The position numbers were made by a program, and so were the translations under genes. A stretch of DNA of 14,147 bases from contig JAKCEW010000016.1 of NCBI GenBank assembly GCA_023539445.1, positions 1-14,147 on the forward strand, written 5' to 3'. Within the stretch, counting starts at the first letter, position 1, and the number at the start of each line of letters is the position of its first letter. This document shows positions 1 to 9,421 of the stretch, in pieces. The notes below the pieces were generated by a model. It was not told the origin of the DNA and did no database searches. It was given only the letters and a program-made list of their open reading frames with translations. This DNA comes from Candidatus Terraquivivens yellowstonensis (GTDB lineage: Archaea > Thermoproteota > Nitrososphaeria_A > Caldarchaeales > Wolframiiraptoraceae).

Positions 1-183
1 AAGATCTACTACGAGGATGTCCCGAGCGTAGTCCTCGCCCAACCATTGGGCCGGCATTGGGAGAGAACCTGGGTCCAAGGATGGTACTATAACCCAGCAT
101 TCCCAGGAACCTACTTCTATGCGCTATCAAAGTCGTCAGACGCCAAGAATTCGGGCAATTTAAATCTCGATCGGAAGGTCTGA
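1..183 (+). CDS. ABC transporter substrate-binding protein, C-terminal end (partial)
   Basis: Frame 1 is open from the window edge to a TGA at 181-183, giving the last 60 residues of a larger protein. The stretch reads ...WVQGWYYNPAFPGTYFYAL..., which resembles the C-terminal tail of archaeal family 5 (peptide/nickel-type) solute-binding proteins, where a GWYYNP...YFY segment precedes a short charged end. If so, it is an extracellular, membrane-anchored ligand-capture protein of an ABC importer whose permease and ATPase genes should lie to the left. Its 3' end overlaps the convergent sfsA stop region by 24 bases. The ligand cannot be guessed from this fragment. The frame is clear; the family call is by motif memory only. 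Confidence 0.7.
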   Translation, partial: KIYYEDVPSVVLAQPLGRHWERTWVQGWYYNPAFPGTYFYALSKSSDAKNSGNLNLDRKV

Positions 184-882
184 GTTCAGGAGCATTATTG
201 AGGAGCCCGTTGGCTCATACACCATTTGAATGCCTCTAATTTCTAGTCCGGCCGCATGAGCCTTCGCTATGAGTTCGTATAATGTTGGATCCATCTCATA
301 GTTGAGCTTAAAGCCCTTAACGTGTGGAATGGCTGCGATGAATACGAGAATCGCCCGGGTGCCGCGCTTGACAGACTCGAGCAATCCCTTTACTTGTCTT
401 ACGGCTCTACTAGAAGGACAATCGGGATAAGATGCATGATGGTTAAGCCTTAGAACAGCACTCTTAAGCTCTACGAGCACATCTTTCAGTTCACAGAGCA
501 TGAGGTAATCTATCTTTGTTCCAGCTAACAAGACATCTTTCCTCGAGATTCGGCAGCCCCTGAGCCAAGGTATGAGGCCACGGCCAATCGCTTCCTCGAA
601 AGCTCTCGACTGGAGATACGTGTCCACGATCGCGGCGAGGTCATTCTCTGAAATTGCGAAAAGTCTTCTCGAGAGTTTTCGGGGTTTCTCTATTGGAATG
701 CAGAAGCCTCTTTTTCCGCGTACCACATAGTCCAGAAGCCTTCCGGTGTTTTGTAGGAATGCAAAGCTCTCCCGGCCCCTAACCTCAACCCTTAACGTGA
801 ACCTATTCAGCCTCTCTAATATCAGGCATTCCTCGACGTCCTGTAAAGCCAGTAGCTTGGGGTATTCCCAAAGTGTGGTCAA
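160..882 (-). CDS. sfsA: SfsA family DNA/RNA nuclease
   Basis: The 240-residue product has the usual length of the sugar fermentation stimulation protein (SfsA) family. An N-terminal OB-fold-like part carries the family signature RLNRFTLRVEV (about 24-34) and NTGRLLDYV (45-53). The C-terminal nuclease-like part has IDYLM with D125, VELKS with E138 and K140, and YPDCPSSRAV (152-161), matching the D-x(n)-E-x-K nuclease pattern and the FPDAPT-like family motif. SfsA was first described as a regulator in Escherichia coli; later work treats it as a PD-(D/E)XK-type nuclease. The cellular role here is unknown. The start is TTG at 880-882, nine bases after the flavodiiron protein stop, so the two are probably co-transcribed. 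No strong ribosome binding site is seen, consistent with coupling. Confidence 0.88.
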   Translation of the reverse strand: MTTLWEYPKLLALQDVEECLILERLNRFTLRVEVRGRESFAFLQNTGRLLDYVVRGKRGFCIPIEKPRKLSRRLFAISENDLAAIVDTYLQSRAFEEAIGRGLIPWLRGCRISRKDVLLAGTKIDYLMLCELKDVLVELKSAVLRLNHHASYPDCPSSRAVRQVKGLLESVKRGTRAILVFIAAIPHVKGFKLNYEMDPTLYELIAKAHAAGLEIRGIQMVYEPTGSSIMLLNSDLPIEI

Positions 883-891
883 AGCTTGTCT

Positions 892-2118
892 TTATGACGA
901 TTCAAGGAGTCTTCTGACACCTTCTCTAATTCTCCGAACATCCTCCTCGCTTGGGGATCCCCTAAACTCGATCATCTCGACTACCTTGAAACCAGCGCCC
1001 GTCAATTTTTCCGAGAGCTTCTTAGCGACGATGCCAGCCCAGCCGTAAGACCCCAAGATGAGTACGGGCTTGGGTGGGATCTTCTTAGTTATCAGATCTG
1101 CCAGATGGTCGATCGGTGGGTAAACCCCTGCCTCATAGGTGGGCGCGGCGAGTATGATTGCCCTCGAATCAATAGCATTTCCTATAATCTCTGAGAAAGG
1201 TGGTTGCTCCAAGTCGTTGAACTGGTAAAAGGCCGTCCTTCCTCCAAGCCTTTCAACCTCCTCCACAGCGATTCTCGCGGCCTTCTCCATCAAGCCGTAC
1301 ATCGAGCCGGAGACTACCAAGATCTTGTTGCCGTCGGGGCGACCCTCAGCTAAGCTTCTGTAATAGTCTAAGATCAGCCGCGGATTTCTCTTCCAGATGA
1401 GCCCATGAGCTGGAGCTATAATTTCGATATCCAGTTGAAGGTTCTGGAGCTTCTCTATATTCCGGATTATATACTGCCTGTAAAACCCTATTACCGTCGC
1501 GACATATTTCCTGACGCTCGGTAGATACTCCCGGACAACCTCATCATCCTCATCAAGTATCGTTCTTGGAATCGAGTATCCACCGAAGGCATCGCATGGG
1601 ACCAATATTCTCCGATTCGTTAGATAGCTCATCATGGTCTCGGGCCAGTGTAGCCATGGCGTGTTGATCAACTTGATTTTCTCCCCGGCCGCCGAGATCT
1701 CCTCACAATCCTTCACCAGTCTGAACTTTGGGCATATCTTGTAAAAGGACTCAATCATAGGCTTACTCATGGGATTAGTCACCACCTCAGCCCTAAACCC
1801 ATTAGCCTCCAAAACCTTTGGTAAGGAGCCTGAGTGATCCGGCTCAACATGGTGAACTATAACATGCGTAAGGTCCCGGGGACTCACGATCCCCCTAATA
1901 GCTTCGATAAGATCATCGGCATAGACTGTCTTCCAGCCATCGAATAAAACAGCACCGCCATCCTCGACAAGGAGATAAGCGTTATAGGTTATCCTCTCGG
2001 GAATGCTCCAAATGGCCTCGAAATAATTCACCTTTTCATCATCAACCCTCAGCAAGTAGAACCCACTCTCAATCTCTCGCGATATTATTCTAGGACTCGT
2101 ATCTCCAACAGCCTTCAT
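892..2118 (-). CDS. fprA: Flavodiiron protein (A-type flavoprotein, O2/NO reductase)
   Basis: The 408-residue protein has the two-domain flavodiiron layout. The N-terminal metallo-beta-lactamase-like domain (about 1-255) carries the diiron ligands H90, E92, D94, H157, D176 and H238, with H95 in the same HVEPDH motif; all expected positions are filled. The C-terminal flavodoxin domain (about 264-405) has the FMN-binding loops SGSMYGLMEK, APTYEAGVYPP and GSYGWAG. Such proteins reduce O2 to water or NO to N2O in the cytoplasm of anaerobes, using electrons from rubredoxin, F420H2 or other donors. No rubredoxin tail or flavin reductase domain is fused, so the donor is external; the FMN reductase at 9422-9979 is one distant candidate. 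The ATG at 2116-2118 lies about 26 bases from a TATA-like box, suggesting a leaderless message. It sits beside the superoxide reductase and peroxiredoxin genes. Confidence 0.95.
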   Translation of the reverse strand: MKAVGDTSPRIISREIESGFYLLRVDDEKVNYFEAIWSIPERITYNAYLLVEDGGAVLFDGWKTVYADDLIEAIRGIVSPRDLTHVIVHHVEPDHSGSLPKVLEANGFRAEVVTNPMSKPMIESFYKICPKFRLVKDCEEISAAGEKIKLINTPWLHWPETMMSYLTNRRILVPCDAFGGYSIPRTILDEDDEVVREYLPSVRKYVATVIGFYRQYIIRNIEKLQNLQLDIEIIAPAHGLIWKRNPRLILDYYRSLAEGRPDGNKILVVSGSMYGLMEKAARIAVEEVERLGGRTAFYQFNDLEQPPFSEIIGNAIDSRAIILAAPTYEAGVYPPIDHLADLITKKIPPKPVLILGSYGWAGIVAKKLSEKLTGAGFKVVEMIEFRGSPSEEDVRRIREGVRRLLESS

Positions 2119-2138
2119 ATAATAGAAGAAATTGATTG

Positions 2139-2150
2139 CTATTTAAAAAA
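2139..2150 (-). promoter_or_regulatory. TATA-like box of the flavodiiron protein gene
   Basis: On the minus strand this reads TTTTTTAAATAG. Its centre is about 26 bases upstream of the ATG at 2118, the normal archaeal TATA-to-start distance, so transcription would begin at or next to the start codon. There is no Shine-Dalgarno-like sequence in the intervening bases, which supports leaderless translation. Confidence 0.5.
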
Positions 2151-2157
2151 CCTTGAT

Positions 2158-2174
2158 AAAAAATAAAAAGAAAA
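2158..2174 (-). terminator. Oligo-T terminator after the superoxide reductase gene
   Basis: Immediately downstream of the superoxide reductase stop, the minus strand is almost pure T with single interruptions. Archaeal RNA polymerase terminates on such T-rich runs without a hairpin. It separates the peroxiredoxin-superoxide reductase unit from the flavodiiron protein promoter. Confidence 0.5.
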
Positions 2175-2178
2175 GGGT

Positions 2179-2556
2179 TTACTTGGACTTCCAGAGTCCG
2201 TGGATGTTGCAGTACTCTCTGGCTGAGAGCTTCTCGGCCTTGACCGGGAATTCCGCCTCCGGAGCGTCGCCTGGTTTCAGGAACTTTATGTAGACCTTGT
2301 CATCCGCGGTCAACTCGATCCACTCGATGTAATGATTTCCTTCCATGGGGTGGGGTATTGAGCCGACCTTCACCTTTACCCCAGTCGCTGTTCTCTCTAT
2401 CACGGGAACGTGTTTCTCCATACCGACGTCCTCCGTCTTCTCCTCTAGTAGCTGCATCGGCTGGCCGCAACATACAAGTTCACCGAAGCTCGGGTGCATC
2501 ACCATCACGATGTTGCCGCAAACATTGCACTTGTATACTTGGAGTTTTTGGGTCAT
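2179..2556 (-). CDS. dfx: Desulfoferrodoxin (two-iron superoxide reductase)
   Basis: The 125 residues match a full class I (2Fe) superoxide reductase. The N-terminal desulforedoxin domain has the four cysteines of iron centre I (C10, C13, C29, C30, the last two in VCCGQPM). The C-terminal domain carries the catalytic centre II ligands H49, H69, H75, C116 and H119, with the conserved E47-K48 pair at the active site; the spacing equals that of the Desulfovibrio proteins. It reduces superoxide to hydrogen peroxide in the cytoplasm without making oxygen, using electrons usually supplied by rubredoxin. The peroxide would then be removed by the peroxiredoxin encoded just upstream. Only 37 bases separate the two genes, with no clear promoter between, so they form one transcription unit. 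A weak GAATGAGAT precedes the ATG at 2554-2556. Confidence 0.97.
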   Translation of the reverse strand: MTQKLQVYKCNVCGNIVMVMHPSFGELVCCGQPMQLLEEKTEDVGMEKHVPVIERTATGVKVKVGSIPHPMEGNHYIEWIELTADDKVYIKFLKPGDAPEAEFPVKAEKLSAREYCNIHGLWKSK

Positions 2557-2593
2557 GTTATCTCATTCTAATTATTGTGTAGAATCTGGTATT

Positions 2594-3253
2594 TTAGGGC
2601 TTCTTGTAGCAGAACCACCAGTCGTAGCACTCGATCTCCTTTGCCTTCGCCCTCTCCAGCCTCTCCTTGGCGGTCTTCTCATCGCGCGCCGGCGGTATTA
2701 TTACCTTGTCTCCTATAAGCTCATTATTCGGCCAGTTTGCCGGCAGCGCCACCTTCTTCTCATCCGAGACTTGAAGGGCTTTAACGAGTCTCAAGATCTC
2801 GTCTATGTTTCTACCGACCTCCTGCGGATAGTAGAGTATCGCTCTAACAACACCTTCGGGGTCGATTACGAAGACGGCTCTAACGGTATTCGTTCCCTTT
2901 CCAGGATGAATCATGCCCAGCATACATGCTATATTCCCCTGATCGTCGGCGATTATCGGAAACTGTATCTCGACGCCAAGCTTTTCTTTAATCCACTCCA
3001 CCCATTTTATGTGACTGAAGACCTGATCTATACTGAGGCCGATGAGTTCACAGTTTAGCTTCTTGAATTCATCATACCTCTTTTGGAATACGACGAACTC
3101 CGTGGTGCAAACGGGCGTGAAGTCGGCTGGATGTGAAAACAGCACCACCCACCTGCCCTTATAGTCATCTGGAAACTTTATTACTCCATGCGTTGTTTGG
3201 GCTTCGAAACTAGGAGCTTTTTCTCCTAATAACGTAATACGAACTTGCTCCAT
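2594..3253 (-). CDS. Peroxiredoxin, Prx6-type archaeal thioredoxin peroxidase
   Basis: From the ATG at 3251-3253 the protein is 219 residues. The peroxidatic cysteine is C49 in [13 protein letters not shown], and the C-terminal arm ends [12 protein letters not shown] with C209 and C215. This three-cysteine arrangement and length match the decameric Prx6-type thioredoxin peroxidase of Aeropyrum and relatives, in which C-terminal cysteines help resolve the oxidised active site. It reduces hydrogen peroxide and alkyl hydroperoxides in the cytoplasm. The start is fixed by a GAGGTG ribosome binding site at 3260-3265, six bases upstream. An in-frame extension to 3349 exists but would read through the intergenic promoter and into the divergent gene, and lacks family resemblance. 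It heads a two-gene unit with superoxide reductase and is divergent from a CxxC-containing Lrp-type regulator. Confidence 0.95.
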   Translation of the reverse strand: MEQVRITLLGEKAPSFEAQTTHGVIKFPDDYKGRWVVLFSHPADFTPVCTTEFVVFQKRYDEFKKLNCELIGLSIDQVFSHIKWVEWIKEKLGVEIQFPIIADDQGNIACMLGMIHPGKGTNTVRAVFVIDPEGVVRAILYYPQEVGRNIDEILRLVKALQVSDEKKVALPANWPNNELIGDKVIIPPARDEKTAKERLERAKAKEIECYDWWFCYKKP

Positions 3254-3259
3254 TTCGAA

Positions 3260-3265
3260 CACCTC
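3260..3265 (-). promoter_or_regulatory. Ribosome binding site that decides the peroxiredoxin start
   Basis: The minus strand reads GAGGTG, six bases before the ATG at 3253. It supports the short peroxiredoxin start over the upstream in-frame alternatives. Confidence 0.7.
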
Positions 3266-3278
3266 AATTTGCGTTATG

Positions 3279-3287
3279 TATATATTA
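3279..3287 (+). promoter_or_regulatory. TATA-like box of the Lrp-type regulator
   Basis: TATATATTA is centred about 26 bases upstream of the ATG at 3309, the archaeal TATA-to-start distance, implying a leaderless message. It lies in a 55-base intergenic region shared with the divergent peroxiredoxin promoter. Confidence 0.45.
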
Positions 3288-3302
3288 TAGTTGATTATAA
3301 TA
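3283..3302. promoter_or_regulatory. Inverted repeat in the divergent promoter, possible operator
   Basis: TATTATA (3283-3289) and TATAATA (3296-3302) form seven-base arms around a six-base spacer. The repeat sits between the two TATA-like boxes of the divergent regulator and peroxiredoxin genes, where a bound Lrp-type dimer could block or recruit either promoter. The arms are pure A/T, so chance is a real alternative. Confidence 0.3.
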
Positions 3303-3304
3303 AA
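3295..3304 (-). promoter_or_regulatory. TATA-like box of the peroxiredoxin-superoxide reductase unit
   Basis: The minus strand reads TTTATTATAA, centred near 3299. Transcription would start near 3273, leaving a leader of about 20 bases that contains the GAGGTG ribosome binding site. A second A/T-rich box at 3279-3289 is too close to the start to allow that site in the message. Confidence 0.4.
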
Positions 3305-3308
3305 CATT

Positions 3309-4031
3309 ATGGTTCGAATATCGGACCTTACCCTCATTAAGCTACTCATGGAAAATGCTCGGACATCTTATGTTGATATAGCCAAGAAGCTCGGGGTCTC
3401 GGAGGCTGCTGTGAGGAAGAGAATCAAGCGCCTTGAGGACCTAGGCGTAATAAAGAAATATACCGTTGAGGTAGATCCTAAGAGGCTAGGCTACGAAGTG
3501 TTGGCGATAATAGGGCTGGATGCGGAGCCGGAGCATTTACTCAAAGTTATGGAAGAGTTAAGGAATAAGGAGGAAACCGTTAGACTATACTTAACGAGCG
3601 GTGACCACATGCTCGTAGCAGAATGCTGGTTTAAGAGCTCGCAAGAACTCTCGAGCTTCATAAAAGACCTTGAGTCGCGGGAAGGTGTTAGAAGAGTCTG
3701 CCCGGCGATAGTCTTAGAAAGCGTCAAGAGGCCGAATGTCTTAGAGAATGATCAAAAATCGATGTTGAGTTTTAAAGATTCCATCTTGAAGACAATAGAA
3801 GAATACAATAAATACAGAAGCCCGGAAGCTAAAGCTAAGCTTGTTAAAATAAGCGATAAAGAGCTTGTGTTAGATTTTGAAGGAAGTTTCTGCAGGACTT
3901 GTGGAGTGTTCGACTACTTTGAAGATTTCATTTACGAATTGCAAAAATTAATTGATGTAAAAATGAAGGTCGAAAGTTTCAAAGAACATGGATACGAGAG
4001 ATTCAGAGTCAAATACGTTATTGAAGAATGA
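3309..4031 (+). CDS. Lrp/AsnC-type regulator with CxxC C-terminal extension
   Basis: From the ATG at 3309 the protein has 240 residues, longer than the usual 140-160 of Lrp/AsnC proteins. Residues about 1-55 form the DNA-binding winged helix ([20 protein letters not shown] then [11 protein letters not shown]). Residues about 62-140 look like the RAM ligand/oligomerisation domain. An unassigned extension, about 150-240, contains [14 protein letters not shown] with C195 and C198, a possible metal or thiol redox site. Two further cysteines (C106, C131) lie in the RAM part. The gene is divergent from the peroxiredoxin-superoxide reductase unit, so control of that unit, and of itself, is the natural inference. 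A TTG at 3291 would add six residues, but the leaderless ATG suits the TATA-like box. GC content drops sharply between the RAM part and the extension. Confidence 0.88.
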   Translation: MVRISDLTLIKLLMENARTSYVDIAKKLGVSEAAVRKRIKRLEDLGVIKKYTVEVDPKRLGYEVLAIIGLDAEPEHLLKVMEELRNKEETVRLYLTSGDHMLVAECWFKSSQELSSFIKDLESREGVRRVCPAIVLESVKRPNVLENDQKSMLSFKDSILKTIEEYNKYRSPEAKAKLVKISDKELVLDFEGSFCRTCGVFDYFEDFIYELQKLIDVKMKVESFKEHGYERFRVKYVIEE

Positions 4032-4071
4032 AGATTGAGCAAAATTCGGTATTGTGTAACTTTTGGGTTAT

Positions 4072-6955
<2,884 letters not shown>

Positions 6956-6967
6956 TTTTTCACCCCA

Positions 6968-7141
6968 TCATTTTTCTTGATGTTTATTTGATTGAAGATT
7001 TTTTTGATACCTTTCAGCACATTTCTGACAGCAAAAAACGTATTCTTTTCCGTTGATAGTAACGCGATAAGTCGCTAATTGACATGTTTCTAATGGGATC
7101 GGTATGTTACAGAACTCACATCTGATAAACTCTTTTTTCAT
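6968..7141 (-). CDS. 57-residue TRASH/YHS-like cysteine-rich protein
   Basis: A short frame begins at an ATG (7139-7141) overlapping the iscU stop as ATGA and ends with TGA at 6968-6970. The 57-residue product starts MKKEFIRCEFCNIPI and later reads VNGKE-like INGKEYVFCCQKCAERY. It has C8 and C11 as CxxC, C20, then C37, C38 and C41 as CCxxC. Aromatic-CCxxC after a short beta segment is the pattern of the TRASH/YHS treble-clef group, which binds metals such as copper, zinc or iron. It resembles the YHS domains in the copper ATPase and at 12365-12511, but is more cysteine-rich. Its place between iscU and the Fe-S oxidoreductase suggests a metal or cluster handling role, for example iron delivery or cluster insertion; that is inference. 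The exact coding overlaps on both sides make it very likely to be a real gene despite its size. Confidence 0.8.
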   Translation of the reverse strand: MKKEFIRCEFCNIPIPLETCQLATYRVTINGKEYVFCCQKCAERYQKNLQSNKHQEK

Positions 7142-7530
7142 TTAATCTCCACCTTTTCTTTTTCTTTCTGTTTTCTGTAATAATCTTCAATCGCGGCTTT
7201 TAATGCATCTGCCGCTAGATTTGAGCAGTGCATCTTTACAGGCGGAAGTCCTTCTAGAGCATCAGCCACATCCTTACGTGTTATTTTTAATGCTTCTTCT
7301 AATGTTTTTCCTTTTGCCAATTCAGTAATCATACTACTCGTTGCTATTGCAGCACCACAGCCGAATGTTTTAAATTTTATGTCCTCTATACGGTTATCTT
7401 TAACTTTTATGTATATTGTCATCATATCTCCACAAACAGGGTTTCCGACAGTGCCGACACCATCAGCATCTTTGATTTCACCCATGTTTCGGGGGTTCCT
7501 GAAATGTTCCATAACTTTTTCGCTATACAT
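7138..7530 (-). CDS. iscU: Fe-S cluster assembly scaffold IscU
   Basis: The 130-residue protein is a standard IscU-type scaffold. Cluster ligands are C33 (GNPVCGDMM), C58 (FGCGAAIATSS) and C102 (LPPVKMHCSNLA), with D35 next to the first and H101 next to the last, as in well-studied IscU proteins. It builds a transient [2Fe-2S] cluster on complex formation with IscS and passes it to target proteins. The ATG at 7528-7530 overlaps the iscS stop as TGATG; a TTG one codon earlier is less likely. The LPPVK loop, the chaperone recognition motif in bacteria, is kept, although no HscA/HscB-like gene is in the window. The C-terminus ends in a run of Lys and Glu. The downstream genes encode a small metal-binding protein and an Fe-S enzyme. 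Confidence 0.96.
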   Translation of the reverse strand: MYSEKVMEHFRNPRNMGEIKDADGVGTVGNPVCGDMMTIYIKVKDNRIEDIKFKTFGCGAAIATSSMITELAKGKTLEEALKITRKDVADALEGLPPVKMHCSNLAADALKAAIEDYYRKQKEKEKVEIK

Positions 7531-8714
7531 CAACCAAGCAACTCCTTAGGTGTTAAGGGAGAGAACATTCTTAACCTTTTCACTATATCCGGCATTATTT
7601 GAATAACATAATCCACATCGTCTTCTGTATTTTGTCTTCCAAGAGTGAATAGCACCGAGCCGTGGGCTTCTTCATGTTTCAGTCCAATCGCAAGTAGTAC
7701 GTGGGAAGGTTCCAAAGTTTTTGCAGTGCAAGCAGAACCTGACGAGGCTGCTACACCCATCATGTCAAGGCTTAGTAGAATGGATTCGCCTTCTATAAAG
7801 CTGAACCTCACCGCGGCGTTGTCTGGTAAGCGGTTTGTTGGATGACCATTTAAGAAAGCATATGGTATTGACTCTAACAAGCCTTTAATTAGTTTGTCTC
7901 TAAGTCTGCTAAGCCTTTCACTTTCAGCCCGCATCTCATTAACAGCTATTTCTGCCGCTTTTCCAAACCCAACTATGCCTGGCACGTTTTCTGTTCCGGA
8001 ACGTAAACCTCTTTCTTGACCACCGCCATGAATTATAGGTTCGATGCGTACTCCACTACGAATATAAAGGGCTCCAACTCCTTTGGGTCCATACATGTCA
8101 TTAGAAGAGAGTGTTAGAAGGTCGATCCCATCTTTTTGAACATCTATTGGAATTTGTCCATTAGCGGCTGTAGCATCTACATGTAAATATGCGTTTTTTC
8201 TGTGAACTATTTGGCTTATTTCTCTTATTGGTTGAATCGTTCCTATTTCACTGTTAGCATACTGGATAGAAACGAGAATTGTGTCTTCCCGTAACTCGCG
8301 TTCTAAACTATCGAGATCAACTAAACCGTATTTGTCCACTGGAAGAAAGGTTACATCAAAACCCTTAGTTTTTAGATATTTACATGGGTTAATGATTGAC
8401 ATATGTTCAATGCTTGAAGTTATTATGTGTTTACCCTTGTCCATGTTTCTGTATGCGACACCTTTAATAGCCATGTTGTTACTTTCTGTAGCTCCAGAGG
8501 TGAAGATTATAGACTCGGCTTTCTCAGCGTTTATAAGTTTGGCGATTTTTGCCCTTGCTTCTTCCAAAGCCTTTTTTGACTCGTATCCAAACGAATGGAC
8601 TGATGATGGGTTGCCGTAAAATTCCTTAATAAAGGGCATCATAGCATCTATAACACGGGGGTCAACGGGTTTGCCAGCAACGTTGTCCATATAAATTTTT
8701 TTATAGGTTGACAT
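7530..8714 (-). CDS. iscS: IscS-like protein lacking the PLP lysine
   Basis: From the ATG at 8712-8714 the protein is 394 residues, and its numbering follows Escherichia coli IscS almost exactly. The fold-type I framework is intact: SGATESNN (73-80), EH104, HVD180, GPKGVGAL and RSGTENV. The mobile active-site loop keeps its cysteine (C329 in [13 protein letters not shown]). However, the PLP site is changed: S-S-N205-D206 replaces the usual S-G-H-K, so the Schiff-base lysine is Asp and its neighbour His is Asn, and A183 replaces a PLP-contacting Gln. A similar Lys-to-Asp IscS is known from Archaeoglobus fulgidus, where the native protein lacks PLP-dependent desulfurase activity but still complexes with IscU. 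It is therefore probably a cluster-assembly partner that accepts sulfur from elsewhere. A GTG start at 8735 would overlap the upstream gene and is less likely. Confidence 0.93.
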   Translation of the reverse strand: MSTYKKIYMDNVAGKPVDPRVIDAMMPFIKEFYGNPSSVHSFGYESKKALEEARAKIAKLINAEKAESIIFTSGATESNNMAIKGVAYRNMDKGKHIITSSIEHMSIINPCKYLKTKGFDVTFLPVDKYGLVDLDSLERELREDTILVSIQYANSEIGTIQPIREISQIVHRKNAYLHVDATAANGQIPIDVQKDGIDLLTLSSNDMYGPKGVGALYIRSGVRIEPIIHGGGQERGLRSGTENVPGIVGFGKAAEIAVNEMRAESERLSRLRDKLIKGLLESIPYAFLNGHPTNRLPDNAAVRFSFIEGESILLSLDMMGVAASSGSACTAKTLEPSHVLLAIGLKHEEAHGSVLFTLGRQNTEDDVDYVIQIMPDIVKRLRMFSPLTPKELLG

Positions 8715-8725
8715 TTTGTAACACT

Positions 8726-9094
8726 CTAGAAGCACATAACTGCATCTGAGTTTAAGACTAGATCATTCAAAGTTGCTGCGCCTACTATTTTGGCTTCTGG
8801 TATAAAATCGCCACGTGGAATGCCAAGCAACATACAACTTTGCTCACAAACCATGAGTTTAACACCAGCCTTAACCGCCTGATCCATAACTTCCTTCAAA
8901 GATGGAAAATTGCCAATCTTTATTTTCTCAGCCTCACCCTTCTTAACTAGAGTGATGCCCTTTATTAGAAAATATATCGTAGCATCAACCCCCATCATGG
9001 TGGCAGTAGTTGCCAAAATGAATGGAGCATAGGCACGTTCAGGAGTATCAACCCCGCTTGTTTGAATGTATAAAATTTTTTTCTTTTCTGCCAA
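8726..9094 (-). CDS. DsrE-like sulfur relay protein
   Basis: The 122-residue protein resembles the DsrE/DsrF/TusD-like fold: an N-terminal beta strand ([11 protein letters not shown]), an early helix after a PERAYAPF segment, a [13 protein letters not shown] strand, and a late cysteine-bearing strand-loop [11 protein letters not shown] with C83 and C87. A third cysteine, C121, is second to last. Proteins of this group carry sulfur as persulfide in relays with TusA. It is encoded 11 bases before iscS and 19 bases after tusA, so it most likely hands sulfur from TusA towards the Isc proteins; this is inferred from context. The start is TTG at 9092-9094, with GGTGA at 9099-9103 as ribosome binding site. 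Whether it belongs to DsrE, DsrE2 or a sister group needs a profile search. Confidence 0.8.
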   Translation of the reverse strand: MAEKKKILYIQTSGVDTPERAYAPFILATTATMMGVDATIYFLIKGITLVKKGEAEKIKIGNFPSLKEVMDQAVKAGVKLMVCEQSCMLLGIPRGDFIPEAKIVGAATLNDLVLNSDAVMCF

Positions 9095-9113
9095 CGTTTC
9101 ACCTTCCTAGTAT

Positions 9114-9350
9114 TTATTTAACTTTTTTAATCAATATTTGAACCTGATTCTCCTTCTTGGTTATACTCACGAGTTCTTGTCCTAAATTTCTCACTAGACT
9201 TTTAATGTCCTCTTCTGCGGCAGGATCGTCTGCTAAAACTTCAAGAACTTCACCAACCTTCATCTGATCAAGCTCCATTCTTGTCCTGAAAACCGGCTCT
9301 GGACAATAAAGTCCCAAACAATCTAATTTTCTATGAGGGCTAATTCCCAT
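9114..9350 (-). CDS. tusA: TusA-type sulfur carrier protein
   Basis: The 78-residue protein has the full SirA/TusA/YedF pattern: KLDCLGLYCPEPVFRTRMEL near the N-terminus, with C16 in the CPEP motif as the expected persulfide-bearing cysteine and C11 upstream, then KVGEVLEVLADDPAAEEDI. TusA proteins take sulfur from desulfurases, rhodaneses or sulfane-sulfur compounds and pass it to DsrE-type partners. Here it is the first gene of the operon ahead of the DsrE-like gene, iscS and iscU. An AGGAGG ribosome binding site (9355-9360) precedes the ATG at 9348-9350. No rhodanese is visible in the window, so the primary sulfur source is not shown. Confidence 0.93.
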   Translation of the reverse strand: MGISPHRKLDCLGLYCPEPVFRTRMELDQMKVGEVLEVLADDPAAEEDIKSLVRNLGQELVSITKKENQVQILIKKVK

Positions 9351-9354
9351 TTAA

Positions 9355-9360
9355 CCTCCT
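9355..9360 (-). promoter_or_regulatory. Ribosome binding site of tusA
   Basis: The minus strand reads AGGAGG, four bases before the tusA ATG. It is one of the two strongest such sites in the window, fitting the first gene of a long operon. Confidence 0.7.
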
Positions 9361-9383
9361 TAAAGGAATAGAAGGAAAGGAGG

Positions 9384-9393
9384 TAAATAAAAA
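9384..9393 (-). promoter_or_regulatory. TATA-like box of the tusA-isc-kor operon
   Basis: The minus strand reads TTTTTATTTA. Transcription would start near 9362, just before the AGGAGG site at 9355-9360, giving a short leader of about 12 bases. No other promoter-like gap occurs until the end of the operon at 4072. Confidence 0.45.
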
Positions 9394-9421
9394 CCTTAAC
9401 TTAAAGCTGGAATTTTCGGTT

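Noticed and set aside
2345-3058. A 237-codon plus-strand open frame.
   Set aside because: It is antisense to superoxide reductase and peroxiredoxin, both of which have every catalytic residue in place; the plus-strand product has low-complexity, non-family sequence.
3254-3349. A 32-codon N-terminal extension of peroxiredoxin.
   Set aside because: It would run through the promoter and into the divergent regulator, while the ATG at 3253 has a ribosome binding site and matches the family start.
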